Positions 59,536 through 64,000 of a stretch of DNA of 64,000 bases are shown here, piece after piece (the first letter of the stretch is position 1; each line of letters begins with the position of its first letter). The translations under genes and the position numbers were made by a program. The notes under the pieces are model-generated. The model was not told where the DNA came from, did no database searches, and worked only from the letters and a program-made list of their open reading frames with translations. Source of the DNA: Streptomyces sp. NBC_00370 (lineage in GTDB: Bacteria; Actinomycetota; Actinomycetes; Streptomycetales; Streptomycetaceae). The stretch covers positions 1,533,501 to 1,597,500 of the forward strand of contig NZ_CP107968.1 in assembly GCF_036084755.1 (NCBI RefSeq). The letters run 5' to 3'.

Positions 59536-62031
59536 TCAGTGACCTGCGCTGTCGACGACCGCCGCCCACTCGTCGAGCAGCGCCTGGGCCGAAGCGTCGT
59601 CCGGACCCTCCGCCCACAGATGGGTGACGGCCTCCGACGGGTCGGGCAGCACCATCACCCACCGGCCGTCGGTCTCCACCACCCGTACGCCGTCCGTCGT
59701 GTCCACCTGACGGTCCGCCGCCGCCTCGACCACACGGCGCATCACGAGCCCCTTGACCGCCCACGGCGTCGCCAGATCACGACGCAGCACATGGGCGCGC
59801 GGAATCCGGGCGTCGATCTGGCTGAGGGTCAGCTGCGTACGCGCCACCAGACCGATCAGCCGCACGAACGCGGCCGTACCGTCGAGGACACTGCTGAACT
59901 CCGGCACGATGAAGGCACCTCGCCCGTCACCGCCGAAGATCGTGTCCTCCTCGCGGCCGACCCTGGTCAGGTCGTCGGGCGACGTGGTCGTCCACTCCAC
60001 CTGCGTGCCGTGGTACGCGGCGACCTGCTCGGCGATCCTCGTCGTCGTCACGGGCAGCGCCACCCGGCCGCTGCGCCGCTCGGCGGCGACCAGGTCGAGC
60101 AGCACCAGCAGCGCGCGGTCGTCCTCAATGATCCTGCCGCGCTCGTCGACCAGCGACAGCCGCTCACCGACCGGGTCGAACCGCACCCCGAACGCGGCAC
60201 GCGCCGACGCGACGATCTCGCCGAGCCTGACCAGACCCGACCGGCGCGATTCGGCGGTCTCGGTCGGCCGGGACTCGTCGAGCCCGGGGTTGATGGTCAG
60301 CGCGTCGACACCGAGCCGACCGAGCAGGCTGGGCAGCACAAGCCCGGCACTGCCGTTCGAGGCGTCCACGACGACCTTGAGATTGGCTTCCGCGATCCCC
60401 GTCGTGTCGACGTTGCGGAGCAGGGACCCGGTGTACGAGTCGAAGACGCTGGCCGGGAAGTGCAGGTCCCCGATCTCACCCGGGAACGCTCGGCGGTACT
60501 CCTGCCGCGCGTACACCCGGTCCAGCTTCCGCTGCCCGGCCTGGGACAGGTCAGCGCCCCGTTCGTCGAAGAACATGATGTCGACGGAGTCCGGCACACC
60601 CGGTGACGTACGGATCATGATCCCGCCGGCGCTGCCGCGCGCCGTCTGCTGCCGTGCGACAGGCAGCGGCACGTTCTCCAGGTCACGCACGTCGATGGCG
60701 CTGGACTGGAGCGAGGAGATCACGGCGCGCTTGAGCGCACGGGCACCACGGGAGTGGTCACGCGCCGTGGTGACGGTCGACCCCTTCTTCAGCGTGGTCG
60801 CGTACGCGCCGGCCAGCCGCACGGCCAGCTCGGGGGTGATCTCCACGTTCAGGATCCCGGAGACCCCGCGGGCCCCGAACAGGTTCGCCTGTCCGCGGGA
60901 CTCCCAGATCACCGAGGTGTTGACGAAGGCGCCGGCTTCGATCGTCTTGAACGGATAGACGCGGACGTTGCCCTGGATGATGGATTCCTCACCCACGAGG
61001 CACTCGTCGCCGATGACAGCGCCGTCCTCGATCCGGGCCGCACGCATGACGTCGGTGTTCTTACCGATCACACAGCCGCGCAGATTGCACTGCTGACCGA
61101 TGTACACGTTGTCGTGGATGACGGACCGGTGCACGAACGCGCCGCTCTTGACGACCACGTTGGAGCCGATGACGGTGTGCTCGCGCAGCTCCACATCGGC
61201 TTCGATCTTCGCGTAGTCACCGATGTACAGCGGACCGCGCAGCACGGCGTCCGGGTGCACCTCGGCGCCCTCGGCGACCCAGACACCCGGCGAGATCTCG
61301 AAGCCGTCGATATCGACGTCGACCTTGCCTTCGAGAACGTCCGCCTGAGCCTTCTGGTAGCTCTCGTGCGTACCGACGTCCTCCCAGTAGCCCTCGGCGA
61401 TATAGCCGTAGATCGGCTTGCCTTCCTTCATGAGCTGAGGGAAAACATCACCGGACCAGTCCACCGAGACGTCGGCCTCGACATAGTCGAAGACCTCGGG
61501 CTCCATGACATAGATGCCCGTATTGACGGTGTCCGAGAAGACCTGCCCCCAGGTCGGCTTCTCCAGGAAGCGCTCGACCTTTCCTTCTTCGTCCACGATC
61601 GTGATGCCGAATTCCAGCGGATTGGGCACCCGGGTGAGGCACACCGTGACAAGGGCGCCCTTTTCCTTGTGGAAGGCGATCAGATCGGTGAGGTCGAAGT
61701 CGGTCAGGGCATCGCCGGAGATGACGAGGAAGGCATCGTCCTTGAGCGCCTCCTCGGCATTCTTCACCGACCCCGCGGTGCCGAGCGGCTTTTCCTCGTT
61801 GGCATAGGTGAGCTCCATTCCGAGCTCCTCGCCGTCACCGAAGTAGTTCTTGACGAGAGAAGCCAAGAACTGCACGGTGACAACGGTCTCACTCAGCCCA
61901 TGGCGCTTGAGCAACCGCAGAACATGCTCCATGATCGGCCGGTTCGCGACCGGCAGAAGCGGCTTGGGCATGCTGGAGGTCATGGGGCGAAGTCGCGTAC
62001 CTTCGCCACCGGCCATCACGACGGCCTTCAT
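59536..62031 (-). CDS. mannose-1-phosphate guanylyltransferase / phosphomannomutase fusion
   Basis: 831 residues. The N-terminal nucleotidyltransferase has [20 protein letters not shown] (residues 1-20; GxGTRxRP loop) and [12 protein letters not shown]; it should make NDP-mannose, or a related NDP-sugar. Left-handed beta-helix repeats follow at about 250-350 ([29 protein letters not shown]). From about 385 the fold is phosphomannomutase-like, but the serine-loop position reads [16 protein letters not shown] instead of TASHNP, while [12 protein letters not shown] and [13 protein letters not shown] look degenerate. It probably supports glycolipid and protein mannosylation. The gene sits between the DUF881 cluster and the CDP-alcohol transferase. 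Confidence 0.9.
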   Translation of the reverse strand: MKAVVMAGGEGTRLRPMTSSMPKPLLPVANRPIMEHVLRLLKRHGLSETVVTVQFLASLVKNYFGDGEELGMELTYANEEKPLGTAGSVKNAEEALKDDAFLVISGDALTDFDLTDLIAFHKEKGALVTVCLTRVPNPLEFGITIVDEEGKVERFLEKPTWGQVFSDTVNTGIYVMEPEVFDYVEADVSVDWSGDVFPQLMKEGKPIYGYIAEGYWEDVGTHESYQKAQADVLEGKVDVDIDGFEISPGVWVAEGAEVHPDAVLRGPLYIGDYAKIEADVELREHTVIGSNVVVKSGAFVHRSVIHDNVYIGQQCNLRGCVIGKNTDVMRAARIEDGAVIGDECLVGEESIIQGNVRVYPFKTIEAGAFVNTSVIWESRGQANLFGARGVSGILNVEITPELAVRLAGAYATTLKKGSTVTTARDHSRGARALKRAVISSLQSSAIDVRDLENVPLPVARQQTARGSAGGIMIRTSPGVPDSVDIMFFDERGADLSQAGQRKLDRVYARQEYRRAFPGEIGDLHFPASVFDSYTGSLLRNVDTTGIAEANLKVVVDASNGSAGLVLPSLLGRLGVDALTINPGLDESRPTETAESRRSGLVRLGEIVASARAAFGVRFDPVGERLSLVDERGRIIEDDRALLVLLDLVAAERRSGRVALPVTTTRIAEQVAAYHGTQVEWTTTSPDDLTRVGREEDTIFGGDGRGAFIVPEFSSVLDGTAAFVRLIGLVARTQLTLSQIDARIPRAHVLRRDLATPWAVKGLVMRRVVEAAADRQVDTTDGVRVVETDGRWVMVLPDPSEAVTHLWAEGPDDASAQALLDEWAAVVDSAGH

Positions 62032-62145
62032 GTCGGAAGAATCCTCCTCGAAGAGACGATCTCGCCGACGTCACCCGTCAGAGGCAGGCGCATAAGCGTC
62101 AAGCGCGGGCCGGCGACACTGCACGGCACGACCAGAACGACGGGC

Positions 62146-62754
62146 TCAATCGGCCACGGTGTCCGCTCTGACGAGCCGGCGGACCTGGACCACATACAGG
62201 ATCCCTGCCCACCAATACAGAGTTGTACCCCAAACTGCGAACGCCCATCCGAAAACTTCGGCGAGTGACGCAAGCCAGCCATCTCTGTCACTGAGCAGCA
62301 GCAGAGGGAAGGCATACATCAAGTTGAAGGTAGCTGCCTTCCCCAGGAAGTTCACCTGGGGAGGCGGATAACCGTGCCGGCGGAGGATTCCGACCATCAC
62401 CAGAAGCATCAGCTCGCGGGCCAATAGCGCCGCGGTGAGCCACAGGGGCAGGATCTCGCGCCAGGTGAGGCCGACAAGGGTGGAAAGGATGTACAGCCGG
62501 TCGGCAGCGGGGTCGAGGAGCCGCCCCAGGCTGCTGATCTGGTTCCACCTGCGGGCGAGCTTGCCGTCGAGGTAGTCGCTGATGCCGCTCAGGGCCAGGA
62601 CCAGCAGCGCCCACAGGTCACTGTTGGGGCCACCGAACTCGGGACGCAGGATCAACCACAGGAACAGCGGCACGCCGACGAGGCGAGCCATGCTGAGGAT
62701 GTTGGGGATGGTGAGCACCCGGTTCGTCTGAACGCGGGTCTCCTGGACCTCCAC
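62146..62754 (-). CDS. CDP-alcohol phosphatidyltransferase (PgsA-like)
   Basis: 202 residues from GTG 62754 (GGAGG upstream). The catalytic signature D-x2-D-G-x2-A-R-x8-G-x3-D-x3-D is complete: GISDYLDGKLARRWNQ followed by SSLGRLLDPAADRL. Several membrane helices (SMARLVGVPLFLWLILRPEF, LWLTAALLARELMLLVMVGI, WAFAVWGTTLYWWAGILYVV) place it in the cytoplasmic membrane. It would join a CDP-alcohol to glycerol phosphate or inositol phosphate. The corresponding mycobacterial gene in this cluster is pgsA2. The specific substrate cannot be decided from sequence alone. Confidence 0.9.
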   Translation of the reverse strand: MEVQETRVQTNRVLTIPNILSMARLVGVPLFLWLILRPEFGGPNSDLWALLVLALSGISDYLDGKLARRWNQISSLGRLLDPAADRLYILSTLVGLTWREILPLWLTAALLARELMLLVMVGILRRHGYPPPQVNFLGKAATFNLMYAFPLLLLSDRDGWLASLAEVFGWAFAVWGTTLYWWAGILYVVQVRRLVRADTVAD

Positions 62755-62859
62755 CCGGGGGCCTCCATGTGAGAAACGTGCCGACGATGCCTCCTGACCT
62801 TACCCTCAGGCCGGACGGGCGGACGCAACGGGGGTGCGAGGGAGGTGCAGAACGCAGAA

Positions 62860-62890
62860 AAGCCCCCGCACCGTGAAGGTGCAGGGGCTT
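62860..62890 (-). terminator. rRNA operon terminator
   Basis: Arms 62860-62872 and 62878-62890 form a 13-bp stem with one mismatch and a 5-nt loop. Read on the minus strand, the right end is followed by TTTTCTG, so this is a classic intrinsic terminator just beyond the 5S gene. Confidence 0.85.
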
Positions 62891-62911
62891 CCCTGGTCTA
62901 ACTGAAGAATT

Positions 62912-63030
62912 GTTCGGCAGCGTCCTACTCTCCCACAGGGTCCCCCCTGCAGTACCATCGGCGCAATGAGGCTTAGCTTCCGGGTTCGGAATGTAACCGG
63001 GCGTTTCCCTCACGCAATGACCACCGAAAC
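62912..63030 (-). rRNA. rrf: 5S ribosomal RNA
   Basis: The minus-strand sequence starts GTTTCGGTGGTCATTGCG and ends GTAGGACGCTGCCGAAC. Internal conserved blocks such as CGCCCGGTTACATTCCGAAC and CGATGGTACTGCAGGGGG match actinomycete 5S rRNA. The length is 119 nt. It lies 79 bp downstream of the 23S 3' end and is followed by a terminator. End positions are accurate to a few bases. Confidence 0.96.
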
Positions 63031-63109
63031 ACTATGAAGATGTCGAACTACACCGGATATGGACACAGCTGTTCGTTACTTCAGAACTAACACAGTGGAC
63101 GCGAGCAAC

Positions 63110-64000
<891 letters not shown>

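Overview
This is a high-GC actinomycete chromosome segment, most likely from Streptomyces or a close relative. Very strong GC bias at third codon positions, frequent GTG starts behind GGAGG-like ribosome sites, Tat/lipoprotein substrate-binding proteins, a DUF5999 protein and the gcvP-dinB-merR-BFN-merR-FHA-DUF881-sbp-DUF881-pgsA gene order all point there. No insertion sequence, phage, CRISPR array or tRNA was recognised. The right end runs into an rRNA operon on the minus strand (5S, then the 3' end of 23S).

Region 1 (1-11.6 kb) is a carbohydrate-use region read leftward. It has an ABC importer (lipoprotein plus two permeases) with a GH36 alpha-galactosidase, a secreted GH27 enzyme with a lectin-like beta-propeller, and a 1360-residue secreted GH2 enzyme with three discoidin-like domains, two of them inserted ahead of the catalytic barrel. 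Two near-identical AT-rich palindromes sit directly upstream of the likely -35 boxes of the importer and of GH27. A LacI-type operator lies upstream of GH2. Region 2 (11.4-15.8 kb) is a small CGNR zinc-finger regulator/oxidoreductase/hydrolase cluster with repeated GGTTAG/CTAACC inverted elements and a truncated duplicate of its SDR gene. Region 3 (15.8-23.7 kb) is a second glycan operon (lipoprotein, two permeases, GH31, GH39-like) with a LacI regulator behind a 36-bp perfect palindrome. Neither importer has a local ATPase, so a shared MsiK-type ATPase elsewhere is inferred.

Region 4 (23.7-29.7 kb) holds a class F-like sortase with a CHRD-domain surface protein. Next to it is an envelope-stress island: an ECF sigma factor, a protein combining an anti-sigma-like Hx3Cx2C zinc motif with an Asp23/Gls24-like domain, a small Asp23-like protein, and a divergent run of Asp23, DUF2273, DUF6286 and AmaP. 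The zinc-motif/Asp23 fusion, translationally coupled to the sigma factor, is the most promising unusual system here. Region 5 (29.7-49 kb) is a mixed chromosomal stretch of regulators (TetR, AraC, LysR, MocR, PadR), EamA exporters, a Rieske protein, flavin split-barrel proteins, a PhzF homologue, a CPBP protease, an SBP-VWA protein, a glutamate-cysteine-ligase-like enzyme and small conserved proteins.

Region 6 (49-62.8 kb) is core genome. gcvP sits behind a tandem glycine riboswitch, followed by a PRC-barrel protein, DNA polymerase IV, two MerR regulators around a bifunctional-nuclease-family protein, a GarA/OdhI-like FHA protein, two DUF881 proteins around a small basic membrane protein, a nucleotidyltransferase/phosphomannomutase fusion and a CDP-alcohol phosphatidyltransferase. 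The order closely matches that around mycobacterial garA.
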